This document shows positions 1 to 12,500 of a stretch of DNA of 64,000 nucleotides, piece by piece; within the stretch, counting starts at the first letter, position 1; the number at the start of each line of letters is the position of its first letter. The stretch covers positions 248,001 through 312,000 of the forward strand of contig BQMF02000413.1 in NCBI GenBank assembly GCA_027922465.2. The letters are read 5' to 3'. A program made the position numbers and the translations under genes. The notes under the pieces were generated by a model. It saw only the letters and a program-made list of their open reading frames with translations, had not been told where the DNA came from and ran no database searches. The stretch comes from Turritopsis dohrnii (Eukaryota; Cnidaria; Hydrozoa; Anthoathecata; Oceaniidae).

Positions 1-181
1 GACTTTGACGTCTTAATCTCCCAGGTCCTAATTCTCCACGACACACGGATCAACTCTGATGTCACCAAAAGACAAAACCAGTTATTATCTGGTTTTGAGT
101 CTTGGTTCGATTCAAGTCAAATTTAGGTTAGGTAAGGTCTGATAAAGTTTCGTAAAAGAATAAAACGCCATTTTAAAAGTA

Positions 182-263
182 AAAATCATAAGCATAGACG
201 GTAAAAAATCAAAAGATTAAAATTTTAATCTTTTGATTTTTTACCGTCTATGCTTATGATTTT
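182..263. repeat. Perfect 82-bp palindrome
   Basis: The two 41-base arms (182-222 and 223-263) are exact reverse complements with no spacer and no mismatch. It contains no gene. It could be a hairpin-type repeat, or a fold-back produced during cloning or assembly, because perfect spacerless palindromes are hard to maintain and sequence. Confidence 0.9.
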
Positions 264-1338
264 AAAGTTTCATTAGTTTGGATGAAGTTTAAGAAGTTTC
301 GAAAGGTCTCGCAATTCTGAGGTCTGGATGTCTGGTAGATTAATTTGATAAATCGGACAAGTACGAAAACGGATATTTCATGGTGCTTCCAACTGACCTA
401 AGAAGATAAAAACAGAAGATTGTAAAACTACTATAAGTTGATAGATGTTAAAAGAAGTAAAAACAAGAAGCCTCATGGCTTGAACAATTTCCGCATCAGG
501 CCTAGAGGAAATTGCTTTAGGCTAACTTTCAAGATATCTGAATGACTATCCAATCTTTTCTTGCTGCTTATGTGAGAACAGGTCTATCACAATTCCCAAA
601 ATATGAGTTACGGTTCACATGGAAAATAAAATGATATTCGATAGAAGTGAACCAAAATCATTTGAAAAAAAGGCTGCATGGGATTGAAGACTTTCACAAC
701 ACTATTAAACTATTAAAGTTATACAAGCAAACTCGTTTAAAAACTGAAGACCTCGGCTATTTATGATCTGCAAGTAACTGCCGACTTTGATATCAGGACC
801 TTACAATTGTTCTTCGTGCACACCTTCCAAATTTTGGCAGAAATGTGAATTTGGAGATATATTTAAGTAAACATTACATGAAATTGTTCACAACTGCACT
901 AATAAGAGCAGGAGAAACTTGGGCATTTCAAAGATTTTAATCCATGACATTTAACAGGATTACAAGAAGATAAAAATTATATACATTGCTTATACATAAC
1001 TTAAATCAACATAACATACAATATGAAAATCTATTTCTACTAAACCAACCAGTCGCGGATCCAGTGGTAAGCCGCAACTTGTGTAGGAGAGTGTTAGCAA
1101 TTCACACATAAAAGAAAAAGGTTCAAATAATCCCATTGATAATATGAACTGAAGTCACAAATTATGTCAATGCGCTTCTCCACAAGTTGCAACTACACTC
1201 TAGATCCACCACTGTCTCCATATTACCACTTCCATAGAGTTTATAAATAACACCAATGTGCACGAAAAGACAAATGACACAATGAAACTTTGTTAGGATC
1301 TGTATGAAAATGTTCTTTTCAAACATGATATACCTTAA
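264..1338. other. No gene seen; one short inverted repeat
   Basis: No convincing coding sequence. Around 1052-1220 a short inverted repeat is visible: a segment ending in GCAACTTGTG near 1082 is mirrored by CACAAGTTGCAACTACACTC near 1179-1200, followed by a partly matching GGATCCA/TAGATCC stretch. This looks like a small non-autonomous element. Confidence 0.4.
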
Positions 1339-1968
1339 AGGGATTTTTTTGCGTGGACTAACTTTTGCGAGCCAAGGTTTGAGAGCGTTTTGTGTGGATT
1401 AACTTTTTGAGTCGGAGCTTCTAAAGGAAAATGTTTGGATTTATATTTGCGAATGGGCACAAAGTGCAATGCGTGTACTTTATAATATACCTAAAAGGAG
1501 AACTAAACTTGAAAATTTAATTTTTCAAAAAATCTTTTTCTACTTAACCTTCTGTTAATATAACTTAAAAAATCATAATTTTATAAGCGAAAGAACTTTT
1601 ATTCTACATGAACGAGCTCTTTATATTTCTGCATAAAGCCGGTTTTTTTCAAGATCGCTGAAAAGTTTGGGATCTGGAGCCGAGAATTTATAATGACGTA
1701 CAAAAGTTCAAAATAAATGTAGCGTATGTTATACAAGAAAAAGAAACATGTCTGAAATTAGCAGTGATGAAAGTTTTAGTTACGAATTTTTATATACGAA
1801 CAACAAGTTAGTTCCGTAGGTACACAGAGCCAAAAAATGAGCAAATAAAATCATGAAATTTTGCGTGCATTTATTTTCACGAATCGTTCATTTGCGTCAA
1901 TTTATTTTTGCGAATTTGACTAAAATTCGCAAAAGTCGCAAAACTTAATCCACGCAAAAAAAATCCCC
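1339..1968. mobile_element. MITE with TTAA target duplication
   Basis: TIRs of the form AGGGATTTTTTTGCGTGG (left) and the complement of GGGGATTTTTTTTGCGTGG (right) bound a 630-bp segment. Further subterminal mirrored sequence (TTAACTTTTGCGA) is present. Both ends are flanked by TTAA (1335-1338 and 1969-1972), the target-site preference of piggyBac and Kolobok transposons. No transposase is encoded, so it is non-autonomous. Superfamily assignment is inference from the TTAA alone. Confidence 0.75.
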
Positions 1969-1972
1969 TTAA

Positions 1973-2755
1973 AGTATTGTGTCCTAGAACATATTACACT
2001 CCAAATTTTCACAAGGCTTTAGTGATCTCATTGTATGTATATAATTGGTTGGATTTGAATCATCATCCAAAGTTTGTTTTCCTGACATATATCCAAACTA
2101 AATCATTGTGCCTCCATTGAATGGCTTGCAGGATTATTTTGAACAATGTAATCTTAAAATCTTTTAAATGTGAATTTAAAGCTAATCGGTTCCACACAGT
2201 GATAAATTGACCGACCATTGTACAGTGATGAATAATTTGATACAGTCTGGAATTCCCCAAATTAGCTACTCCCTTCTTTAATTTATTACTGCTTTTCAAT
2301 TCACTATGATGTTTCAGAGCCAAAAAAACAGTTTTATAAGACATATCGTTCACCAATATCTTGCACATGTTTATACTTGCAGTATGTATGCACAAGTGAT
2401 TTGTGCTGCTATCTATGACAATGTCATTTGTTTTTTGTTTTTTTTTTCAATATCTTCAACTTTCGGTGTTATATTTATTAAATGAAATGAACATATTTCA
2501 TGCATTTATTGATAGGACGTATGACGTATTCACCAGTAATTTTGATACTACATACATTTCTGCTGTGATTTTAAAGTTTTTTTCACAGCAAAGTTTCGTT
2601 TACTATCAAACATTCACCTTCTTTTTCAAGAATTTTTTTCCACAGTCACCTAAATATCAATATTTCCTCCGTAAGGAACGTTCTCATGATTATATTTCGA
2701 TTGCAATAGTAGATAAAGTCTTAAAATTCTTCTTCAAAGCTTCTTCTAAATAATC
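1973..2755. other. No recognised gene; two unassigned open frames
   Basis: A 110-codon minus-strand open frame (2063-2395) and a 116-codon Phe-rich plus-strand frame (2403-2753) are present. I recognise neither. The Phe-rich frame looks like chance antisense of A-rich sequence. The minus-strand frame has more protein-like composition but lacks identifiable motifs or clear flanking exons. Either could be decayed transposon coding sequence. Confidence 0.2.
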
Positions 2756-3248
2756 TATACGCCATTTCGGAGATCACGACGCCATATTGCAAGTGGGGCA
2801 AACACGCGTTTACTAAAATATGGCGCTCAAGGTATAAAGGTATAAATCTGAGGGCTCATAAATCTTATATAATATTGTGAATAATAATGGATATTACCCA
2901 GTATGTGTTGCTTTATACTTTGAGTGATTTCTTCAGGTTGTTGAACGCACAACTTGGTGTTGTATTTTGATCCACTCTTAACTCTTAACTTAACACAACA
3001 CAAAATAAGACATGAAAGTCCAATGATGATGATAAAATCTAATGTTTATGTTTGCGTGTTGCAATCAATGACACCACTACTTTTGTTGCCCCCAAAATGT
3101 TATTCATAATAGGTTCTTTTAGAAATTTACCCATTTTGAATTCTTATTGCAAGCTTATTATTGTTCATAGGAAATGATTTGCATGTTAGTACAAATAAAC
3201 TTTCTGCTGACAGGGAATATGTGTGCAGAAAAGATTGGCTTTTATAAT

Positions 3249-5783
3249 AGTCAGGGAGCCATGGGCAAAATAAAGTCGTTATTTCACATTTCGGGGGACG
3301 TTATAACTTACATACAGTGAGTTACAGAATCCTCTCAGGAAACAAAATTTCTTTACTGGCCTTCTTAAAAGTGCTTATTCATGAAGTATAGTTGAAAAAA
3401 ACAACTCAATAAAATCATAACAAATTTTCTGTCTCAGCACTGCCATGTTTTCTTTCGTCCCTGTTTTTATAAACGACTGCGAAAGAGCACCTTATTTTTG
3501 TCAGGGGGTAAAATAAAAAGTAAATCGGAGTAAATTAAAACCAACACTAAATTCTTTTCGCAGATCAGTCTTATAAAAAGTATTATATCTTTAAGATAAT
3601 TTGTTTTATTTTTTAATTTTTTTAACTATTCTATAATGATAGTTAGAAAATATTACATGAAAAATTAAACACCCCCTGATTCAGAAATTATTTCTACGAT
3701 GGAGCGCGTTGTTAAATGTAAACAAACTGAAAAGCGGGAAAGTTCGAAATGCAAAAATGGAAAAAAGAAAGCGATTGAAACTTTGCTTTTCTCCAAAAAA
3801 GGTTGATTCAAGTATTTGTATATTTCGTTGCAAACTCAAAGATCGTCTACGTAAATTTACAGAAAATGCACTGGAGAAAGTTAAGAAAGCAAGGTAAGAG
3901 ATATATTTGTGGAAATTCTTGTGAACAAAACAATTTCTCTTGATCGGTTTTTTCTCTATTTAGTGAAATCAGAAACGATCAAGCAATTATTGAGTTGTTA
4001 AAAAGTGCAAATGAATGTCAAGAAGCTAAATTTCACCAGAAGTGCTATGATAACTACACGCACCCAAAGACCTTGAAGGCTATTGAGGAAAGATTGGACA
4101 ACAACAGAGACCTCTCTGAAACCACCGATGGTGCTGCTGTTAGAAAGTCAAATCGTAAAAGAGACAGATCAGGTATGATAATTTCTGTTTTAAAGAGTAT
4201 GTTTCATTCAATTTCATTCAATTAATCTACTATATATAAAATTTTCTATTCTGAGGTGTACAATCTTAACTTATTTCGATATTAACTCTTAGAATTATGG
4301 CAGGTGTACACTAAGCATCGTCAATATTGTAAATGTATAGTATGGACCTGCGTATAATAAAGAAATTATTTCTTTTCTTTTTTGAAGGAAAAATTATCGT
4401 CGACAAAGAATGTTGTATTTGTTTCAAAAGAAAGACAAATAAAACCAGAAATGGTTACGAAGATCTTGAGAAGTGTGAGCTTGAGACCTCAGCAACTACA
4501 CTACAAAATGTAGCATTAAAGAAAAATAATATTCCTCGTTTGACTGCATACATAGCTGGTGTTACAACTAAAAACATTCTTGCACTTGAATTGTATTACC
4601 ATCGAAGTTGTTATAGAGACTACACTCGACCAGAAAAGCAAAAGGGTTCAACATTACAACTGGATGCTCTACAAAGTGTTTTTGACTTTGTTCAAAGGAC
4701 AGTTATTGAAAAGAAAGAAATAGTATCTTTATCGGATGCTATAGAGATTTATTACCAAAACAGCATCGATGGCATTCTTCACGACAACAGAACATTTCTT
4801 GAACGATTAAATGATAAATTTAAAGGAGATATAGGATTTTGGAGCACTAAACGGGAGGACACTTTTTTGTACAATGAGAAGGTACCAAAGGGTGAAATCA
4901 TTGAGGTTCTTACCAAAAAGTTTCATCTTGAAAAAAGAGAAAAGTCACCAATGGAAAAACTCACTGAAGCAGCAATGATCTTAAGAGATGAAATGCAATC
5001 TATTCCTCCGACATATAAAAATCGGCCACCAAATGAATCGGATTTATTGAGCAACACAACGGAGATACCTGAATTGCTTCAACACTTTATGACGTCACTG
5101 ATATGCACCTATAAATCGCGTTCAACAAAAGCCAAGCAAATACGTGTAATATCATTATGCCAAGATGTTATTTATTCAGCGACAAACGCGAAACACCGTA
5201 CTTCCAAACACGTTCTACTTTCATTGTCAACAAAAAGAAAGACAGGATCTAAAATTATGATCAATTGGTTGAATAAATTTGGCCATAGCATATCTTACGA
5301 TGAAACTGCGTTTTTAGAAACATCTCTCGCCAGAAGAACAAGAAGAAGAAAAAGAACAAGAACAAGAAGAATTAGACGAAGATGAAAATGAATTTGAAAC
5401 TGATAATGACAATCTACATTAATTTTAAGTCATATATAGTAAAATAATGAATACAAAGGGCGTAAAATAGAAACACTCGAATCACAATAACATTCTTGCC
5501 TTTTGTAATTATTTGAAATAAAGTAAACATTCTCATCTTACTTTTCAAAGATCTACCGATTAAATCATTTTTTTTCGATTTATGAGTGACTTTTAAATTT
5601 CAACACCCTCTTATGACGTCACAATATGGGCGTTTATCTTTAATCCTCCTGGGTGGGCGCAATAAGCACTTTCACAATGGCCAGTAAAATTTTTTTAGAT
5701 CTTCAGATGCATAGGAAGCCGTCAAAGTAGGTTTTGGAATGTCCATCTTGCTGGCGCATTTTTTTGCCCATAGCGCCCTGACT
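3249..5783 (+). mobile_element. Nested 2.5-kb transposon with 5-bp target duplication
   Basis: The ends read AGTCAGGGAGCCATGGGCAA (left) and, reverse-complemented, AGTCAGGGCGCTATGGGCAA (right): about 22 matching bases with two mismatches. Both are flanked by ATAAT (3244-3248 and 5784-5788), a 5-bp target-site duplication. The element lies wholly inside the 2756-7318 element, so it inserted later. Its only long coding sequence is the Cys/His-module gene at 3709-5422. The superfamily is not identified. Confidence 0.75.
3709..5422 (+). pseudogene. Transposon-borne protein with two Cys/His modules, frameshifted near 3' end
   Basis: Three exons join in phase: 3709-3893, 3964-4172 and 4388 onward. 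The product has two similar modules. Module one has CIFRC and then FHQKCYDNYT. Module two has CCICF and then YYHRSCYRDYTRP. The pattern C-x2/3-C ... H-x3-C-Y-x2-Y-T suggests a duplicated zinc-binding fold (inference). Further on is a GHSISYDETAFLETSLA-like segment that I associate, with modest confidence, with large repetitive uncharacterised proteins in cnidarian and fish genomes. In the last ~60 bases the frame closing at 5385 reads an Arg-rich tail. The alternative frame, closing at 5422, reads a strongly acidic tail beginning SPEEQEEEKEQEQEELDEDE. The acidic reading is more protein-like, which indicates a frameshift around 5320-5330. The 5' start is also uncertain: an ATG at 3700 opens a different frame. 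No catalytic domain is visible. Confidence 0.55.
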
Positions 5784-7318
5784 ATAATTGCTAATGTCTA
5801 AGTCACTGAGATATCAAAACAGTATACATCATCATGGAATTGTCTATTTAAAAGAGTACAATTTTAGTCACTTTTTGTGATCAAATTGGACTGTAACAAC
5901 AAAAAATGTAAACAATGTTTATCCATCTATATCGAAAAATATTCTCTGATTTGGGATTCAATATTAGTAAACTCTGTTGTAGTATTTACATTTAATGTGT
6001 GTCTGGGTAAAACTTTTTAACTTCTAGAGAATTACCCGAAGGTAAAATAGCTATATACACAGCTACAAACTCTTTAATTGGATAAGATAATTAAAAATAA
6101 ACGTCAATGAAGAGCAAAGAAACAAATCAGTTTTGTTTTTGTGTAATTGTTATAACTTTACATATGCAACAAGAGTTATATATTTGTAAAAATATAATTA
6201 TTATTAATATATAATTATGTTAAATATAAATGATTTTGGTCAGTATCATAAATGGGAAATTTATGCTCTTAAATAATTTGTCTGTTGGTTTTACTATTTC
6301 AGGTGTAAAAGGCATTATCAAGAGTAATTGATATCAATTTGTGAATTGAGACAAATCACTATAGTTGTGAATATCTGGTATACTTGAAATTGGAACTGCT
6401 GAACCAAGACAGGAGTAACAAATATGACGTGTTGGGCATTTCCAGCATATGTGGTTAGAGACTAATACTATCTGGAAACATTGATTCAAAATATCGATTA
6501 TCATTCATTTGAAAGGAACATGTGACCGATTCAAGAATGTTTTATGTAAATAGAATTTTGTTGATTGACAATTAAAGTTGCAACATAAAACTGGATGTTG
6601 TTCATTATAATCTGGGTTAAGTTACCTGAATATTTTGGCAAAGTTTAGAAGATGCCTGTTATGTATTTCTTGTTGGTTTTACTTTCTAATGCTTCTTTAT
6701 GCTTTTGAAAAATCTATATATTTTTTTAGAATAGATCATTTTTATTCATGTTCTTTTTGCCACTATGAGTGTCAGAAATTTTTTGAATCTGTACTTATGT
6801 ATAAAAGAACTGGAAATGATTGCTTCATAAAGCATTTTGTTTTCCTTCTCTTTTCTATCTCCGTCCCACATTCACAAAAGCAAATCCTTGAATACACGTT
6901 ATCAGACTATCAAACACGACCTTGATTTTTTATATTGTAACATAACTTGATATATTAAGTTTTTCAAATCTGAAAATTGCCAATTTCTGATAATTTTCAT
7001 CAAATTACCATATCAAAACGAGGAAAGGGAGCACAATATACCAAACTACATTTGAAGTCTTTGAATCGCAATATAACTAAAATGTACATTATATTGATAG
7101 GATACATTGCATTAGTTTCAAGAAAACTAACAAAAATTACAAATATTCTTTCAGTTATGGATGCGTATTCATGCATTCAACTCGCTCCGTCAGAATTTGT
7201 TGAATGAATATCCGGCTTTCATTCACGCATTCCATATTTTCGCTGGCGAACGGGTGATAACTGACATTTTGTTTGCCCCACTTGCAATATGGCGTCGCGA
7301 TCTCCGAAATGGCGTATA

Positions 7319-8334
7319 TATACAACTTCCTCCATAACATAAACTAAATCGGTTCGAGAACGTTTCACGTGCTCGGTGTGCATATTTTACTGACTTTTTA
7401 AAGAAGGTTTAAAGGATAATTGAATTGGGAAGTTTTCAACATAAAACGGCTAAAATAACTTCTAAAAGTATCCCAAAAGTATTAAAAAGTTAACATTTTT
7501 ATGAATTGATATTGAAAGTGGCCTTTTAGTAATTACATTTTGCATAGAGTTTTGGGTCTTTCATTAACTATTCTGAATAAACAAACAATTCGAAATCCGA
7601 ACGGACTTTCCGAAAACGGCAAAAAACTGTTACATAGACAGTAGTCAGATAGATAGATAGAATGTCTAAACCAAACAATTTCCTACGCATAGCGCGCGGA
7701 AATTGAATTATCATGCAAGGATATTCCACAGAATACTGTTAATAAATTCAGATAAGATTTCAGATTTCATCTTAAGTTGACAGAGTTTTCGGAATAAAAT
7801 TCCCCAAGTTTTCCTGGGCTTTTCCAGGCTTCCAAAATAAAATACAAACATAACAAAAAAAAAAAAGACATTTCTTATCTTACGTGTTGGAGTCTCCTGA
7901 ATTAATAGCAATTAAGTGGTAAGGTACCAACAGCATCGTGCAGGTTAATGTGGAAAGTATCTGAGAATTTTCAAGCTGGTGCTGCGATTTAGTACATTTC
8001 AGGACGCACTGACAGCAAATAAATTGCCTTACATACATTTCGGTATATTGCTACTTAACAAACCACGGTCAAGTGAAAGCCTTTAGACTAGTGTAAGCGG
8101 AAATCCAGGCTAGGACTGTGGACAAAAATTCTGGAATAACGGACGGAAGGGCAGACGCTAAAGAAAGATGAGTTGCTAACTGCCCTGATAAAAAAATGAT
8201 GAATTATACATATACTGTTTGTTTTTTCATAACAATCCATTTATAACCATTTCTTGGCAAAGGTTGGTATGTATGAAGAAGTAAAACATTTCACGTTCAA
8301 TAAGTGATGAGCATATACTCCACCAATGTTTAGT
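7319..8334. other. No gene seen
   Basis: AT-rich sequence with only short open frames (for example 7711-7911, minus) that lack motifs or plausible exon partners. It lies downstream of the NWD1-like gene, beyond a MITE. Confidence 0.4.
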
Positions 8335-9052
8335 CATGGAGGTATAAAACAGAAGGAGAACGAACTCTTATTTTTCTATTATTCAGATAATGACTATTCT
8401 ATTCATTGCGGTATCACTTTGATGTCATCCGTGATGCGCTTTCGGCTGGTTGTCGGTGAAACGAATACTTTTTTAAAAATTAACGACAATTAAAAAACCA
8501 AATATCATCCATTATAACAACGGATCAACTTGCTGCATAGTGACAAGCAGATTATTAAACCTAAAGCTTCCTTGAGAAACAAATGAAAATCTATGTTTTT
8601 ATACAGAGTTGAAGATATCGCGTAATTCATGTATAAGTTCCAATCTACATATCTTCTGACTTAAATGCGCCTCGATAGTGCCGCGGTACGTGCAAAAACT
8701 TAGGATTATTCTCTCTCCAAAAACTGAAGCTCGGCGAAACTGCTTGAGGGGATCACGAGATATATAGACCTAAAGTTGCAATGTTTTCGTTGCATATTTG
8801 TGACGTTTTTGCATAATTCTCCCAATTCCTACAGATTATGCATGCTAAGAACTTTACCCTAACGATCTTTAATCACATTGGAGAATTGATATGAACGAAA
8901 TTTTCACGCAAGAACGCCAAAATTATAAAAATTATGCAAGATGATAGCAATTATATGTTATTACACACTGAGGACTTAAACAATGCAGCGCATCACGGAT
9001 AGTACAATAGCAGATTTTGAGTTCGTTCTCCTTCTGTTTTATACCTCCATGG
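8335..9052. mobile_element. 718-bp MITE with TTTAGT target duplication
   Basis: The left TIR, CATGGAGGTATAAAACAGAA, continues with GGAGAACGAACTC. The right end is its complement for about 36 bases (9015-9051). TTTAGT flanks both ends (8329-8334 and 9053-9058). A mirrored ATCCGTGATGCGCT segment lies about 80 bases inside each end. The 30 bases before the element (8305-8334, containing ATACTCCACCAATGTTTAGT) recur downstream at about 9068-9097 with two mismatches. A local duplication therefore accompanies the insertion. Confidence 0.75.
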
Positions 9053-9563
9053 TTTAGTTACTTCAGTGATGAGTATATACTCCACCAATATTTAGTTACT
9101 TCGAGCAGTACAAACAGTCTCTCTCATTAGAAAAAAGGGATTGAAAACTCTTATAAAAGAGTTTGAAAGAAAGAGGCATCACATGACCAAATGCTCATTT
9201 TCTAAAACAATTTTTTATAAGGTTTACAGCAAAAGTTTCGATGGCGTGAGATAAACTATATGTTAAAAAAAGACAAGGGAACAAGGGAAAGAATCCTTTC
9301 TGCAATTCAAATTTTGATTTATTTACTGTGGAGTAAAGCACATTATCAACAATATAATTCCATATCCAAATCGTAAAATTACTAAAAGGAAACAAATTAT
9401 TTAACTATTGTTATCATGAAATAAATACAAATAACAGATCAGAAAAAATTTACGATCTGTTAACAGAGGAAACGTTTTTATATTCAAACGGATGCATGTT
9501 GATCTCTCTCATTATGTGCAGTGTGTTTTCGTTAAAGATTCAGATTGTAAAGTAATTCTTTTA
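9053..9563. other. Probable 3' UTR and terminator region of the NWD1-like gene
   Basis: This lies directly beyond the minus-strand stop at 9564. Plus-strand TTTATT at about 9318 reads AATAAA on the minus strand and could be its polyadenylation signal. No coding sequence is supported. Confidence 0.35.
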
Positions 9564-12500
9564 CTAATCATGGCCACATTGCTTGAACAGATAAATTCCC
9601 TTTAATCCTTTCAACGACAGACAGACTTCCGCATCGTTGCTGATGACAATGTCAACCGGTTGTAGATTCCGAAGTGATAGCTTAGCTAACGGGTTCAATT
9701 TCGTCTCATTTTCAAATGAAGTATCGAACGTTAATACGAAGTTATCTAAATACGAGTCCATGTAAGTCAAAACAAATACGTTTCCGTTTTCCGAAAATCG
9801 TCCAGTCAAACTTCGGATGTTCTCTTGCGATAGCTGGTATTCAGCAATCTTGTTCCAAGATTCCATCGAGAAGATATCAAAACTTTTAAAATTCCGCGAA
9901 ACGGTTTGTTTTGCCAGGGCTAGTTTACCATTACTTGCAGAATCCAGGTAACAGGTTCGTTTCGTATTTGGAATGTCTGTAACTTTCACTTTCTTCGCTA
10001 GATCCCAAACTTCCAAATCGTCAACCTAACAATGGTGAAAATGAGAATGCTTGAGGCTGCAATTTACAAATGCAATTTACATTTCATTCCATCAATTCTA
10101 ACGAAAAATCCTCATGTTACTACAACGAAGAAGCGCATTTTCATTTAAATAATGTGTATATTTCTATAGAAATGCACTCCTTCGCAGGAGATAAGACCAT
10201 TCTGAAGCCGGGTTAGTTAGCAGTAGTAAGAGCACCTCTACATATCCGTTATGCTATAGTGATGTTTCTTTCTATGAATATACATGAACTTACCATATCT
10301 GTAGAAAATACCAAAACATTGTCTTTGTATTGAACGAGGTCTTGTATAGAGCCACGGTTGTGGAGTTCAATTCCTTTATCTCTATCCACACAGTCACCTG
10401 TAATCAACCACATTGCACCTTCATTAGGAGAAAGACAAAAAAACTTGCTCAATGAGAATGGTTTCTTAAAAAGTATAGTTCCTCATAAATGCGGACAAGC
10501 CAAAAATGATTCCTACTTAAAAATTAACAGTTGTCTTCAACCTCGTACCCAGGTTTCTTGCCTTTTCCGTCCGTATATCGAAAAGGCAAGAAACTCTGGG
10601 TATGAGGTTGCAGTTGTCTTGGTTGGGTGAAATTTTTGAGATTACCTGTATGTTTTGGTATGCGATCAAAAGTAAGGTTAATCTGACCAGATCTCTCGAT
10701 TACTATAAAACTTCCATCAACTGTTGCATACCAGTTTTGTTTATTCGAAACAATACCTGGCACATTGATCTCGATTTCGTGTGAACTAACACCTAAACAG
10801 CAAAAAAGTAAGCCTTGTATCAGTCGACAGATACTAGTTAAAAATTTTTCTTGGCACTTCTTCTTTATCAAGTATATTTGGATGACAAAATTTCTCACTG
10901 CAAGTCAACATTGAATGATGTAGAAATTGTTTAGAATCACCTGTTTTATAGTTGTAACTAAGCAACGAAACGGATTCTTGGGAGACTTTCAGTGTAATCA
11001 ATTCTCGCGTTTCTTGAACAAGAGTATAGCCAAGTCCCACATCAATACTTGCAATAGTTTCGCTGTTGATGTAGTTGTAGATTGAAATAACACCATCGTT
11101 CATTATCAATACATGAGTTTCGTCAACGAAAACAATCTTTCCAAGCTCAACACCACGTAATTGCACGCTGGTCGTTTCGACACCAGTTTTCATATTCCAA
11201 AATGTAATGGTATCTGTGCTTTGTGAAGAGACAGCAAGACCAGCGATTGGATTAAAAAAACACTGCCTCATTTCTACATCAAAGAATTAGAAATATCTGG
11301 CTGAAATCAAGTTGTTTAAAAGCATTGAAATCAATGAGATCAGTCACATGCTTGCATATCCCTACCTTCAATTACCTTCAGTTAAACTGTAGCCTTATAA
11401 TCTTACTGATACAACCATAAGCAAAACATCAAAACGATGGTTAACATCACAGTCAATGGGTATATGTATCATATGCACTGCGTAGTTTTCAAAATCAGTT
11501 CGTTTTACCTTCTTTACTTCGTTTCATATGGACACTGTGACACGAACCATCTTGGTTGGCTTCTTCGAACTTCTTCACTAATCGCAGATCGTAAATTGCT
11601 ACTGCATTTCCCTGCGTGACTAACATTAACGAATCGTCAGCAACAGTTAAAGGTCCGTAGAAGAAATGCTGAAAAGACAAAAAGAAAAATCACTTTAGGC
11701 GTAATCCACCCACCTGTTTTTCGTGAGGAAGTAACATATATATATATGAAACTGATTAAAATTGAATAATCATTTGTCACGATAAAAACCTCAAAATGAA
11801 TGTCTTTCAGCAATGGTCTGTCAGTCCTGAAGTCAAATGGATCGACGCAGAACAGAAAATTAAGAACAAATTGTAATTTCAAACCTTTGACTGCAAAACA
11901 TTTCTCTTACGACCATTATCGATATTCCAAAAACCGAGAGACTTATCGGAAGACCATGTAATCTCTGTGCCTGTATAAACCTGGTAGGGGTTTATTTCAA
12001 ACTTGGAGTTTATTCTACCATCTCCATTTAATGTAGACAGTATTGTCCAAGAGTCAGAATTGTATATCGTTATTGATCTCTGATGTTTTGTTTCATCTGG
12101 TTTATGGAGGACTACAAAACGTGTCACATCCGGGGAGAACATGAAGTACTCCGCAGCTACTTGGAGACTTAAGGTAGTTGACAACGCTCCGTCTTCGAAC
12201 TCGCGTACACAAAGCTTGTGTTGGATTGATTCGTTGTTGTTGTCGTCAGCATAGTCATTGCCAATGTGAACGAAAGACGTTAATGCGGCTGAGAGAAGGT
12301 AACGGTACTCTGAGAATATTTTAGGCAAGTCGATCCGGTATACGAAACTCTGAAAAATATCAAAATAGTTATAATGGATCATAAGATAATAGGAGCAGTG
12401 AAATAATCAGTATCTTTCTTCTCTCATCACATAAAAACAGCGTGTTATTGATGTTTTTTTCTTTGGTCTTTCCAAAAATGACAACAATTGACCATTGTAC

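Larger units (their letters stand above)
2756..7318. mobile_element. Outer 4.6-kb DNA transposon with ~46-bp TIRs
   Basis: The left end starts TATACGCCATTTCGGAGATC and continues to about 2802. The right end (about 7273-7318) is its reverse complement with one mismatch (AGATCACGAC versus AGATCGCGAC). The flanks read TATA at both ends, so a TA or TATA target duplication is possible but cannot be separated from the TIR. Without the nested element at 3249-5783 the outer element is about 2.0 kb. Small open frames at 6635-6925 and 6977-7207 are unrecognised. No transposase with a visible catalytic motif was found. Confidence 0.75.
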
